NCBI RefSeq assembly: GCF_015704865.1
Contig: NZ_JADQTO010000017.1
Span: 62,001 to 126,000, forward strand
DNA: 64,000 nucleotides
Direction: 5' to 3'
Origin: Actinoplanes aureus
GTDB lineage: Bacteria; Actinomycetota; Actinomycetes; Mycobacteriales; Micromonosporaceae
Shown: positions 1-7,706 of the stretch, one piece after another
Numbering within the stretch: the stretch's first letter is position 1
Layout of the letters: each line of letters starts with the position of its first letter
The notes under the pieces: generated by a model
What the model was told of the DNA's origin: nothing
Seen by the model: only the letters and a program-made list of their open reading frames with translations
Database searches by the model: none
Program-made: the position numbers and the translations under genes

Positions 1-1
1 T

Positions 2-1867
2 GTGCAGTACATCCGCACCGGCGCGATCATCCAACTGCTGCTCGGCAACATGGGCCGGCCCGGCGGCGGCGTGATGGCGCTGCGCGGGCACGCCAGCATC
101 CAGGGGTCCACCGACATCCCGACGCTGTTCAACCTGCTTCCCGGCTACCTGCCGATGCCGCACCACAGGCAGCACGAGACGTTCCGGCAGTGGATCGACG
201 CGATCCGCAATCCCGAGCAGCAGGGGTTCTGGGCGAACGCGGAGGCGTACGCGGTGAGCCTGCTCAAGGCGTACTGGGGCGACGCGGCAACCGCGGACAA
301 CGACTGGGGGTACGGCTGGTTGCCTCGGCTCACCGGCGACCACGGTACGTACCAGCAGGTCCTCGACATGATCGACGGCAAGATCAAGGGCTACTTCCTG
401 CTCGGCCAGAACCCGGCGGTCGGCTCCGCGCACGGCAAGGCACAGCGGCTCGGCATGGCGAACCTCGACTGGCTGGTGGTCCGCGACCTGTTCATGATCG
501 AGAGCGCGACGTTCTGGAAGGACGGGCCGGAGATCGCCACCGGCGAGATCGTCCCCGAGCAGTGCCGGACCGAGGTGTTCTTCATGCCGGCCGCCTCGCA
601 CGCCGAGAAGGAGGGCACGTTCACCCAGACCCAGCGGATGCTCCAGTGGCGCGAGAAGGCCCTCGACCCACCCGGTGACTGCCGCTCCGAGCTGTGGTTC
701 TTCCACCAGCTGGGCCGCCTGGTCCGGGAGCGGCTGGCCGGCTCCACCCTGCCCCGCGACCAGGGACTGCTCAACCTGACCTGGGCCGACGAGGAGCCCA
801 CCGGCGAGGACGTGCTCAAGGAGATCAACGGATTCGACGTGGCCACCGGCGAGCTGCTGCCGACCTTCACGGCGCTCAAGGCCGACGGGTCGACGGCCTG
901 CGGATGCTGGATCTACTCGGGTGTCTACGCCGGCGGCGTGAACCAGGCCGCCCGTCGTAAGCCCGGCCGCGAGCAGGACTGGGTGGCCCGCGAGTGGGGC
1001 TGGGTGTGGCCGGCCGACCGGCGCACCCTCTACAACCGGGCCTCCGCCGACCCGGAGGGCCGGCCCTGGTCGGAGCGGAAGAAGTACGTGTGGTGGGACC
1101 CGGAGGCCGGCGAGTGGACCGGGTACGACGTGCCGGACTTCGAGAAGAACAAGCCGCCGTCGTACCGGCCGCCGGACGGCGCCACCGGTGTCGCGGCGAT
1201 CTCCGGTGACGACCCGTTCATCATGCAGGGCGACGGGAAGGGCTGGCTGTACGCGCCGAGCGGCCTGATCGAGGGACCGCTGCCGACCCACTACGAGCCG
1301 GCCGAGTCGACGGTCCGCAACCCGCTCTACGGCCAGCAGGCCAACCCGGCCCGCAAGGTGTACGACCGCCCGGACAACCCGACCAATCCCATGGCGAACG
1401 ACGTCTACCCGTACGTCTTCACCACCAGCCGGCTCACCGAGCACCACACCGCCGGGGGCATGAGCCGGCAGCTGGCGTACCTCTCCGAACTGCAACCGGA
1501 GATGTTCGTCGAGGTCTCCCCGCAGCTGGCCGCGGAACGCGGCCTGGAGAATCTCGGCTGGGCGCACATCGTCACCTCGCGCGCCGCGATCGAAGCCCGG
1601 GTGCTGGTCACCGACCGGCTCACCCCGCTGCGCGTCGACGGCCGGACCGTGCACCAGATCTGGATGCCGTATCACTGGGGGAGCGCGGGCCTGGTCACCG
1701 GCGACTCGGCGAACGACCTGATCGGCATCACGCTCGACCCGAACGTGCTGATCCAGGAGAGCAAGGTGGGCACCTGCGACATCCGGCCCGGCCGGCGGCC
1801 GGTCGGGCCCGCTCTTCTGGAGCTCGTGGACGGCTACCGCAAGCGGTCGGAGGATCATGGGAAGTAA
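2..1867 (+). CDS. fdnG: Formate dehydrogenase catalytic (molybdopterin) subunit, 5'-truncated
   Basis: This is the C-terminal 621 residues of a formate dehydrogenase-N/O type alpha subunit, which oxidises formate at a bis-MGD Mo/W centre. The first visible residues (LLLGNMGRPGGGVMALRGH, then IQGSTDIPTLFNLLPGYLP) match the middle of E. coli FdnG; the end (about residues 460-600) is the dinucleotide-binding domain with SRLTEHHTAGGMSRQL and WGSAGLVTGDSANDL. The N-terminal Fe-S site and the Sec/Cys position (Sec196 in E. coli FdnG) lie upstream of the window, so selenoprotein status cannot be read here. The selD/tRNA-Sec/selAB set 9 kb away makes it the likely client. No in-frame stop occurs in the visible part. 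The 3' end overlaps the Fe-S subunit gene by 11 nt, so the two are translationally coupled. Confidence 0.93.
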   Translation: MQYIRTGAIIQLLLGNMGRPGGGVMALRGHASIQGSTDIPTLFNLLPGYLPMPHHRQHETFRQWIDAIRNPEQQGFWANAEAYAVSLLKAYWGDAATADNDWGYGWLPRLTGDHGTYQQVLDMIDGKIKGYFLLGQNPAVGSAHGKAQRLGMANLDWLVVRDLFMIESATFWKDGPEIATGEIVPEQCRTEVFFMPAASHAEKEGTFTQTQRMLQWREKALDPPGDCRSELWFFHQLGRLVRERLAGSTLPRDQGLLNLTWADEEPTGEDVLKEINGFDVATGELLPTFTALKADGSTACGCWIYSGVYAGGVNQAARRKPGREQDWVAREWGWVWPADRRTLYNRASADPEGRPWSERKKYVWWDPEAGEWTGYDVPDFEKNKPPSYRPPDGATGVAAISGDDPFIMQGDGKGWLYAPSGLIEGPLPTHYEPAESTVRNPLYGQQANPARKVYDRPDNPTNPMANDVYPYVFTTSRLTEHHTAGGMSRQLAYLSELQPEMFVEVSPQLAAERGLENLGWAHIVTSRAAIEARVLVTDRLTPLRVDGRTVHQIWMPYHWGSAGLVTGDSANDLIGITLDPNVLIQESKVGTCDIRPGRRPVGPALLELVDGYRKRSEDHGK

Positions 1868-2768
1868 CAGCCTCTACGGCCCGCTGGATCCCGCGCCGGA
1901 CGCGGGCTACCCGGACGCGCCACCGCGGATGGGGTTCTTCACCGACACCAGCGTCTGCATCGGCTGCAAGGCGTGCGAGGTGGCCTGCAAGGAGTGGAAC
2001 GGTGTCCCCGACGACGGCTTCGACCTGCTCGGCAGCTCGTACGACAACACCGGCGGGCTGAGCGCGAACTCGTGGCGGCACGTCGCCTTCATCGAGCAGC
2101 CCGCGGTGGACGCCCTCGCGGCCGCCGGAACCACCGGGCCGCAGTTCCTCGGCATGCCCGGCAAGGACCTGCCGGGCCGGACCCTGGACGCGCCGCGCAC
2201 CGACTTCCGCTGGCTGATGATGTCCAACGTCTGCAAGCACTGCACGCACGCCGGCTGTCTCGACGTCTGCCCGACCGGCGCCCTGTTCCGCACCGAGTTC
2301 GGCACGGTGGTGGTGCAGGAGGACATCTGCAACGGCTGTGGCTACTGCGTACCGGCCTGCCCGTACGGTGTGATCGACCGGCGCGAGGACGACGGCCGGG
2401 CCTGGAAGTGCACGCTCTGCTACGACCGGATCGGCGACGGGCTGACGCCCGCCTGCGCGCAGGCCTGCCCGACGCAGTCCATCCAGTACGGCGAGCTCGA
2501 CGAACTGCGCGGCCGGGCCCGCGAGCGGGTCGAGCGGTTGCGCGGGCAGGGCGTCACCGAGGCCCGGCTGTACGGGCACGATCCGGAGGACGGCGTGGGC
2601 GGCGACGGTGCGTTCTTCCTGCTGCTGGACGAACCCGAGGTGTACGGGCTGCCGCCGGACCCGGTCGTGTCCACCCGCGACCTGCCGGCCATGTGGAAGC
2701 GGGCCGGGCTGGCCGGCCTGGCGATGGCGGCGGCGGTCGCCGTGTCCTTCCTGGGTGGGCGGTCATGA
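1857..2768 (+). CDS. fdnH: Formate dehydrogenase iron-sulfur (beta) subunit
   Basis: Electron-transfer subunit of the formate dehydrogenase, 303 residues. Four cysteine clusters for four [4Fe-4S] centres are visible: CIGCKACEVACKEWN (about residue 34), CKHCTHAGCLDVCPTG, CNGCGYCVPACPYG, and CTLCYDR paired with CAQACPT. A hydrophobic C-terminal helix (about 282-298, LAGLAMAAAVAVSFLGG) matches the membrane-anchoring helix of FdnH-type subunits. The ATG overlaps the end of the catalytic gene and the stop overlaps the next start (ATGA), giving a tight three-gene operon. It passes electrons from the molybdenum subunit to the membrane anchor and probably on to quinone. Confidence 0.94.
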   Translation: MGSNSLYGPLDPAPDAGYPDAPPRMGFFTDTSVCIGCKACEVACKEWNGVPDDGFDLLGSSYDNTGGLSANSWRHVAFIEQPAVDALAAAGTTGPQFLGMPGKDLPGRTLDAPRTDFRWLMMSNVCKHCTHAGCLDVCPTGALFRTEFGTVVVQEDICNGCGYCVPACPYGVIDRREDDGRAWKCTLCYDRIGDGLTPACAQACPTQSIQYGELDELRGRARERVERLRGQGVTEARLYGHDPEDGVGGDGAFFLLLDEPEVYGLPPDPVVSTRDLPAMWKRAGLAGLAMAAAVAVSFLGGRS

Positions 2769-3721
2769 GCCCCAAGGGGTCCAGGGGTGACCGGCCGATG
2801 GTGCCGCCGGCCGACTTCCGCTCCTACTACGGCCGGCCCGTCGTCCGCCCGGCGGTCTGGACCCACGACGTCGCGGCGTACCTGTTCACCGGTGGGCTCG
2901 CCGCCGGATCCGCCCTGCTCGCGGCCGGCGGGGACGCCACCGGCCGGCCCGCGCTGCGCCGCGCCGGCCGTACCACCGCGCTGGGCGCCCTGCTCGCCAG
3001 CACCTACTTCCTGGTCGCCGACCTGGGCCGTCCGGAACGCTTCCACCACATGCTGCGGGTCGCCAAGCCCACCTCGCCGATGTCGATGGGCACCTGGATC
3101 CTCAGCGCCTTCGGCGCCGCCGCCGGGGTCTCCGCCGTCGCGGAGGCCGCGCCGCTGCTGCCGGCTCCGGTCGGCAGGCTGATCACGCCGCTGGGCACCG
3201 CCGGCCAGTACGCCGCCGCGGCCACCGCTCCCGCGCTTGCCACGTACACCGCGGTGCTGCTGTCCGGCACCGCCACGCCGAGCTGGCACGCGGCGTACCC
3301 CGATTTGCCTTTCGTCTTCGCCGGCAGCGCCCTCGCCAGCGGCGCCGGCGTCGGCCTGCTCGGCGCGCCGGTATCGCAGGCCGGGCCGGCCCGGCGGATG
3401 GCCGTGCTCGGCGCGGCCCTGGAACTCTACGGCGCGCACCGGGTGGAGACCTCGAAAGGCATCCTCAGCGAGCCCTACACGCAGGGCCGGCCCGGCCGGC
3501 TGCTGCGCGCCGGCCGGGCGCTGACCGCGCTCGGCGTGGCCGGCGCGCTGCTCGGCCGGCGCAGCCGGGTGGTGTCCGGGCTGTCCGGCCTGTCGCTGCT
3601 CGCCGCCTCGCTGGCCACCCGTTTCGGCATCTTCGAGGGCGGCATGGCCTCGGCGAGGGACCCGAAGTACACGGTCGTCCCCCAGCGGGAGCGGCTGGCT
3701 CGCCGGGCCGCGGCTGACTGA
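2765..3721 (+). CDS. nrfD: NrfD/PsrC-type membrane anchor of formate dehydrogenase
   Basis: A 318-residue polytopic membrane protein beginning MSPKGSRGDRPMVPPADFRS, starting at the ATG that overlaps the fdnH stop. Features typical of NrfD/PsrC anchors are an N-terminal segment with YLFTGGLAAGSALLAAGGD (first helix), DLGRPERFHHMLRVAKPTSPMSMGTW near residues 82-107, and about eight hydrophobic stretches. NrfD anchors exchange electrons with menaquinone without haem, replacing the cytochrome b FdnI of E. coli. It ends two bases before the convergent gene. No FdnI-type cytochrome is seen, so the complex is of the FdnG/FdnH/NrfD kind found in many actinobacteria. Confidence 0.9.
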   Translation: MSPKGSRGDRPMVPPADFRSYYGRPVVRPAVWTHDVAAYLFTGGLAAGSALLAAGGDATGRPALRRAGRTTALGALLASTYFLVADLGRPERFHHMLRVAKPTSPMSMGTWILSAFGAAAGVSAVAEAAPLLPAPVGRLITPLGTAGQYAAAATAPALATYTAVLLSGTATPSWHAAYPDLPFVFAGSALASGAGVGLLGAPVSQAGPARRMAVLGAALELYGAHRVETSKGILSEPYTQGRPGRLLRAGRALTALGVAGALLGRRSRVVSGLSGLSLLAASLATRFGIFEGGMASARDPKYTVVPQRERLARRAAAD

Positions 3722-3723
3722 TC

Positions 3724-4308
3724 TCAGGGGGTGCAGGGCATCGGTTCGCCCTCGACCAGGCTCAGGTGCGCACTCCAGTCGTGTCCGGCGGGATCCTTCG
3801 GGTCGGGCATCTGGAAGATGACGATGTGCAGAGTGGTGCCCGGCGGCATGAGATCCGGCCGGATGGTCATCCGCTGCTCGTCGGCGCCCCACTCCGGGGA
3901 GACCACCCTCGGCAGCTTGGGCGATCTCACCTGGCCGGTCTCGGCGCAGCCACCGGCCTCCCCGGGGCCGAGCCGCTTGAACTCGACCTTCGCGGGCACC
4001 CCGGCCTTGCGCAACGTCCCGGACAGGCCCTCCGGGTCCTGAAGCTGCCGGACGGTCAGCGTGACCGAACCGTCCGGCTGCGACTCGACCGACCAGGCCA
4101 CCGACTCCATCCGGGGCGGTGTGCCGGTGGGGATTCCCAGGATCAGACCGGCGGCGACCGCCGCCACCGCGAGGCCGGCCGCCGGGGCCACCCGCCGCCG
4201 GCGGCGCAGGGTCCGGCCGCGGGCGCTGACGGCGGCTACGTCCGGGCCCATCCGGACGGGAGCCAGTTCGTCGCGGAGGTGGCCGTACACCTCGTCGTCG
4301 GTGATCAT
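3724..4308 (-). CDS. Single-pass membrane protein, putative anti-sigma partner
   Basis: A 194-residue protein starting MITDDEVYGHLRDEL, read from the ATG that overlaps the stop of the upstream ECF sigma gene (ATGA). It has a cytoplasmic N-terminus of about 45 residues rich in Arg, one hydrophobic segment (about 50-68, VAPAAGLAVAAVAAGLILG) and an extracytoplasmic domain with two Cys residues and no recognisable fold. Gene order, coupling and topology suggest that it restrains the sigma factor and senses an envelope signal, but no zinc anti-sigma HxxxCxxC motif is visible. The function is therefore inferred from position only. A longer reading frame exists upstream but lies inside the sigma gene. 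Confidence 0.75.
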   Translation of the reverse strand: MITDDEVYGHLRDELAPVRMGPDVAAVSARGRTLRRRRRVAPAAGLAVAAVAAGLILGIPTGTPPRMESVAWSVESQPDGSVTLTVRQLQDPEGLSGTLRKAGVPAKVEFKRLGPGEAGGCAETGQVRSPKLPRVVSPEWGADEQRMTIRPDLMPPGTTLHIVIFQMPDPKDPAGHDWSAHLSLVEGEPMPCTP

Positions 4309-4814
4309 CGCAGCGGCTCCTGTTCGGTGGCGGTACCCAGGTGGATGCGCAGTGCGCGGGTCGCCCGGGAGAGATGGGCGCCGACGGTCCCGGTGGCGAT
4401 CCCGAGGGTCCGCGCGGTCGTCTCGGCGTCGAGGTCGAGCAGCACCCGCAGCGCCACGACCTCGCGTTGCCGCTTCGGCAGGGCCTTGAGCGCGGCCATC
4501 AGCCGGGCGTCCGGCACGGTCTCGGACGTCACGGCCTGGTCCGGGCGGTCGCGCTCGGGCACGTCGGCCGTGTGGACCTCCCGGCGGCGGCGCCGCCACC
4601 AGGAGATGCGCGTGTTGAGCGCGGTACGCACCACCCATGCCACAGGCGCCGGGTGCTGGGCGACCTTGGACCACGACGACCAGGCCCGGGCGAACGCTTC
4701 CGCGACCAGATCCTCCGCGAGGTGGCGGTCGCCGACCACGACCAGCACAGCTCGTAAACAGTGATCGCCGGCCGCCTGGTAGAAGGCCGCGAAGTCTCCC
4801 GGTTCCTGTTCCAC
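4305..4814 (-). CDS. ECF-type RNA polymerase sigma factor (SigE family)
   Basis: A 169-residue sigma-70 factor reduced to regions 2 and 4. Region 2 is at about residues 8-80 (AFYQAAGDHCLRAVLVVVGD, LAEDLVAEAFARAWSSW) and region 4 at about 110-160 (LPKRQREVVALRVLLDLDAE, GIATGTVGAHLSRATRALR). The size, the SigE-type region 2 and the downstream single-pass membrane protein fit an ECF sigma/regulator pair. It opens a two-gene operon on the minus strand whose second gene overlaps by four bases. Its targets are not evident from the sequence. Confidence 0.92.
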   Translation of the reverse strand: MEQEPGDFAAFYQAAGDHCLRAVLVVVGDRHLAEDLVAEAFARAWSSWSKVAQHPAPVAWVVRTALNTRISWWRRRRREVHTADVPERDRPDQAVTSETVPDARLMAALKALPKRQREVVALRVLLDLDAETTARTLGIATGTVGAHLSRATRALRIHLGTATEQEPLR

Positions 4815-4870
4815 GATCTCTTCACGCCCGAGGGCGGTCCTCCGCTTACCTGTCCGCCGGCCCGGTCCGA

Positions 4871-4887
4871 TTTAAGGTTCTTTAAGG
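4871..4887. promoter_or_regulatory. TTTAAGG direct repeat upstream of the PL7 lyase
   Basis: Two identical heptamers TTTAAGG start at 4871 and 4881, exactly one helical turn apart. They lie in an AT-richer 157-bp gap between the divergent sigma gene and the lyase gene. Just downstream, GCGAAAACGCTT (4887-4898) resembles half of a LacI-family operator. Either could bind an activator of the lyase gene; no factor is assigned. Confidence 0.4.
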
Positions 4888-4971
4888 CGAAAACGCTTGA
4901 GTACGCATCGACGAGCTGCTTTATTTAACTGTCTTTACCGGAATCCCCCGTACGGTATCGAGGTCATCCCC

Positions 4972-5757
4972 ATGCACAGACGCACCCTGCTCACCGCCGC
5001 CCTGTCCACCACCGTCGTCGGTACGCTCGGCGCCGTGGGCATCAGCCAGGCGTCGGCCGCCACGCTGGACCCGAACCTGCCGCCCGGCGGCAACTTCGAC
5101 CTGTCGATCTGGTCGCTGCAACTGCCGACCGGCAGCCCCGGCAAGCCCGACACCATCCCGCCGGCCCGGCTCAAGGGCGCTTCCGGATACACCGATCCCG
5201 CCTTCTTCTGGACCGACAAGAACGACGGTTCGATGACGTTCTGGGCGCCGGAGAAGGGCGTGACCACGCCGAACTCGAAGTATGCCCGCTGCGAACTGCG
5301 CGAGATGAACCCCAACGGCAGCGCCGCGGACTGGGCCCTGGCCGGCAACCACACGCTCAGCGCCCAGCTGCGGGTCGTGTCGGTCACCAAGAACGTCGCC
5401 GTCGGCCAGGTGAAGCTCGGCACCGGCGGGACGTCCACCAAGCCGCTGGCCGAGCTCTACTACCGCCCGAACGGCGACATCTATCTCGGCACCCAGAACT
5501 CGCCGGACGCCAGCGGGCAGACGCTGCACAAGGTCGGCAACGTGGCGCTCGGCGTGAAGTGGACCTACGTCCTCAACGTGACCGGCAACCGGCTCAACCT
5601 GACCGTCAACGGTACGCGCACCGGCTACTCGATCCCGTCGGCGTTCAGCCCGTACCGGCAGTACTTCAAGGCCGGCTCGTACAACCAGTCCTCGTCGGAG
5701 AGCACCACCAACGGCGCGAAGGTGAAGTTCTACAGCCTCACGGTCAAGCACGGCTGA
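4972..5757 (+). CDS. Secreted polysaccharide lyase family 7 (alginate-lyase-like)
   Basis: A 261-residue exported protein, ATG chosen at 4972 because it opens a signal peptide with a twin-arginine start (MHRRTLLTAALSTTVVG) and a likely cut after ASA (about residue 29). The mature part is one PL7 jelly-roll domain: RCELREMNP stands for the R-[ST]-E-L motif and YFKAGSYNQSSS for the conserved YFKAGxYNQ. The third hallmark, Q[IV]H with its catalytic His, reads VGQVKLG, with Lys in place of His. PL7 enzymes cleave alginate or related glycuronans by beta-elimination; the substitution suggests a different substrate or an altered mechanism. No sugar transporter is adjacent, so it probably acts alone outside the cell. 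Confidence 0.85.
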   Translation: MHRRTLLTAALSTTVVGTLGAVGISQASAATLDPNLPPGGNFDLSIWSLQLPTGSPGKPDTIPPARLKGASGYTDPAFFWTDKNDGSMTFWAPEKGVTTPNSKYARCELREMNPNGSAADWALAGNHTLSAQLRVVSVTKNVAVGQVKLGTGGTSTKPLAELYYRPNGDIYLGTQNSPDASGQTLHKVGNVALGVKWTYVLNVTGNRLNLTVNGTRTGYSIPSAFSPYRQYFKAGSYNQSSSESTTNGAKVKFYSLTVKHG

Positions 5758-5765
5758 ACCAGGCG

Positions 5766-6176
5766 TCAAGCGCGGTGTGCCCGCTCGAGGTGGTCCCTGA
5801 TCTCGTCGATGCCGCGCTCGACGCGGGCCCGCACGTGCGCGGCCATGGGGTGCGGAAGCACGTCGGTCAGCCAGACGAGGCGGCTCGCCTCGCCCTCCTC
5901 GAACACCTGGAACGCGGCGTGGTGATAGGTCAGGGGCAGCCGCTGGCCGCCGGTGACCGTGTACGCCATCCGGCGCGCGTCATGGTCGACCGCGACGATC
6001 AGTTCACGGACCTCGGCTCCGTCCGGCATGGTCAGGATCCGTACGGCACCCTCGACGCGGGCGTCGGCGACGCGGTGCGGCAGCAGCCGCCGGTGCACCG
6101 CGCCGACGTCGGCGATGGCGTCCCACACCTGAGCGGCGGGTACGCCGATGACGGTTTCGACGCTCACCGTTGCCAT
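5766..6176 (-). CDS. SRPBCC (START-like) family protein
   Basis: A 136-residue cytoplasmic protein with the polyketide-cyclase/START pattern: MATVSVETVIGVPAAQVWDA at the N-terminus, a beta-rich middle (RILTMPDGAEVRELIVAVDH), and a long C-terminal helix (VRARVERGIDEIRDHLERA). Such proteins form a hydrophobic ligand pocket; the ligand cannot be predicted. It stands alone between the lyase (convergent) and a hydrolase gene on the same strand 41 bp upstream. Confidence 0.85.
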   Translation of the reverse strand: MATVSVETVIGVPAAQVWDAIADVGAVHRRLLPHRVADARVEGAVRILTMPDGAEVRELIVAVDHDARRMAYTVTGGQRLPLTYHHAAFQVFEEGEASRLVWLTDVLPHPMAAHVRARVERGIDEIRDHLERAHRA

Positions 6177-6217
6177 CCGTCCTCCACGGGACCGACCCTA
6201 GCGGGTCTACCGGCCGG

Positions 6218-7078
6218 CTACTGCGCGAGGAACCGGTCGAGCGCGGCGACGACGGCGGCCGGGTTCTCCTCCGCCATGTGGTGGCCCGACTCGATCGGCA
6301 GGCCGCGGACGTCGTCCGCCCACGACCGCCAGATCGCCAGCGGGTCGCCGTAGAGGTCCTCCATGTCGTCGCGGGTGGACCACAGGAACAACGCCGGGCA
6401 TCCGACGGTGCGCCCGGCCCGGCGGTCGGCCTCCTCGTGGTCGCGGTCGACGCCGAGGCCGGCGCGGTAGTCCTCCAGCATCGCGCGCACGGTCGCCGGG
6501 TCGTGGATGGCGGACCGGAACTCCTGGTAGTTGTCGAGGCCCATGGCTTCCGGGTCGGCGGTGTACCAGGCGTCGGGGTCGGCCATGATGGCTCGCTCCG
6601 GCTTGTCCGGCACGGCGAAGAAGAACCAGTGGTACCAGTCGCGGGCGAACTTCGCGTCGCAGCGGGCCAGGGCCTCGCTGATCGGTACGCCGTCCATCAC
6701 GACCAGGCGGCGTACCGCCCGCGGGTGGTCGAGGGCCAGCCGCAGCGCCACGTAGCAGCCGCGATCGTGGCCGGCGACGGCGAACTCGGTGTGTCCCAGG
6801 TGGCGCATCAGCGTTACCAGGTCTCGCGCGACGGCCCGTTTCGACTGCTGGGAGTGGTCCGGGCGCAGCGTGGCCTTCCCGGAGCTCCCGTAGCCGCGCA
6901 TGTCCGGGCAGACCACGGTGAAACCGCGTTCGACCAGTTGCGGTGCGACCCGATGCCAGGTGGCGCCGGTGCGGGGATGACCGTGGATCAGCAGCACCGG
7001 TGGCCCTTCACCGGCGTGCCGTACCCGCAGCTCCACCTCACCGACGCCGACCCGTTCGTCCTTGAATCCCTCGAACAT
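6218..7078 (-). CDS. Alpha/beta hydrolase, haloacetate dehalogenase-like
   Basis: A 286-residue alpha/beta hydrolase. The oxyanion region reads HGHPRTGATWHRVAP, followed by DMRGYGSS and the nucleophile elbow GHDRG with Asp rather than Ser. The acid comes later and the His probably lies in IESGHHMAEE near the C-terminus. An Asp nucleophile within GHDRG plus DMRGYG is characteristic of fluoroacetate/haloacetate dehalogenases and epoxide hydrolases. The start at 7078 is the ATG of MFEGFKDERV; the longer frame upstream runs into the next gene. The substrate is unproven: dehalogenase or epoxide hydrolase are both possible. Confidence 0.85.
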   Translation of the reverse strand: MFEGFKDERVGVGEVELRVRHAGEGPPVLLIHGHPRTGATWHRVAPQLVERGFTVVCPDMRGYGSSGKATLRPDHSQQSKRAVARDLVTLMRHLGHTEFAVAGHDRGCYVALRLALDHPRAVRRLVVMDGVPISEALARCDAKFARDWYHWFFFAVPDKPERAIMADPDAWYTADPEAMGLDNYQEFRSAIHDPATVRAMLEDYRAGLGVDRDHEEADRRAGRTVGCPALFLWSTRDDMEDLYGDPLAIWRSWADDVRGLPIESGHHMAEENPAAVVAALDRFLAQ

Positions 7079-7097
7079 GGAGCAGCTGTTACCCAGA

Positions 7098-7574
7098 TCA
7101 GCCCAGAAGTGACGCCAGGTTGCCGGCGAACACGCCGACGACCACCAGCACCGCGACGACGAATCCGACGATGCCGAAGCCGCGGGCCACACCGGGCTGC
7201 GGCGACCCGTCCCTGGTCAGCCCGGCCAGCCACGCCGCCGCGGCGCCGAGGACGGCCGGTGCGCCGGACCACCACACCGGCAGCGTGACCAGGGCCAGCG
7301 AGCCCAGGACGATCGCGCCGACCCGGGCCCGGGCCGGGTCGCGGATCAGCGGCAGCGCGACGGCGAGGGCGACGAGCAGCCCGATCCCGCCGACCACGGC
7401 GATGCTGACGATGCTCTCCACCGGTCCCTCCGGCCGGTATGGATCACTGTCGGTGAACAGGATGTCGGCGACCCGGAAGGCGAGGTTCGCGACGGTGGAG
7501 AGCAGGAACGCTCCACCGACCAGAACAGACGCGGAGAGGCCGCGAGAGGTGCGGTGTGAGGTGGTGTACGACAT
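7098..7574 (-). CDS. Four-helix integral membrane protein of unknown function
   Basis: A 158-residue protein with four predicted membrane helices (about residues 15-37, 55-78, 82-112 and 133-157) and no recognised domain. The ATG at 7574 is preceded by a strong ribosome site (GGAGGTT). It is divergent from a histidine kinase gene whose start lies 132 bp away. Such a small membrane protein next to a LytS/NarX-type kinase is often a target of that two-component system, but this is an inference from position. Confidence 0.75.
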   Translation of the reverse strand: MSYTTSHRTSRGLSASVLVGGAFLLSTVANLAFRVADILFTDSDPYRPEGPVESIVSIAVVGGIGLLVALAVALPLIRDPARARVGAIVLGSLALVTLPVWWSGAPAVLGAAAAWLAGLTRDGSPQPGVARGFGIVGFVVAVLVVVGVFAGNLASLLG

Positions 7575-7706
7575 CGGAGAACCTCCTTGGTGAATGACGG
7601 ACTGGATTCACCGTGCGCGCCGGGATGTCCCGGGCACCAGTCCCGCGAAGTCCCGGGCCGTCCCGCGCCGCTGTGACCGCCGCGACGAGTGCTGCACGAT
7701 GGACCT

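Noticed and set aside
2420..3892. 490-codon open frame on the minus strand across the NrfD and Fe-S genes
   Set aside because: Arg/Gly/Pro-rich shadow of the plus-strand formate dehydrogenase genes, typical of very GC-rich DNA; no domain pattern.
3724..4674. Longer 316-codon version of the anti-sigma-like gene
   Set aside because: The extra N-terminus lies in the sigma gene in another frame; the ATG overlapping the sigma stop is the natural start.
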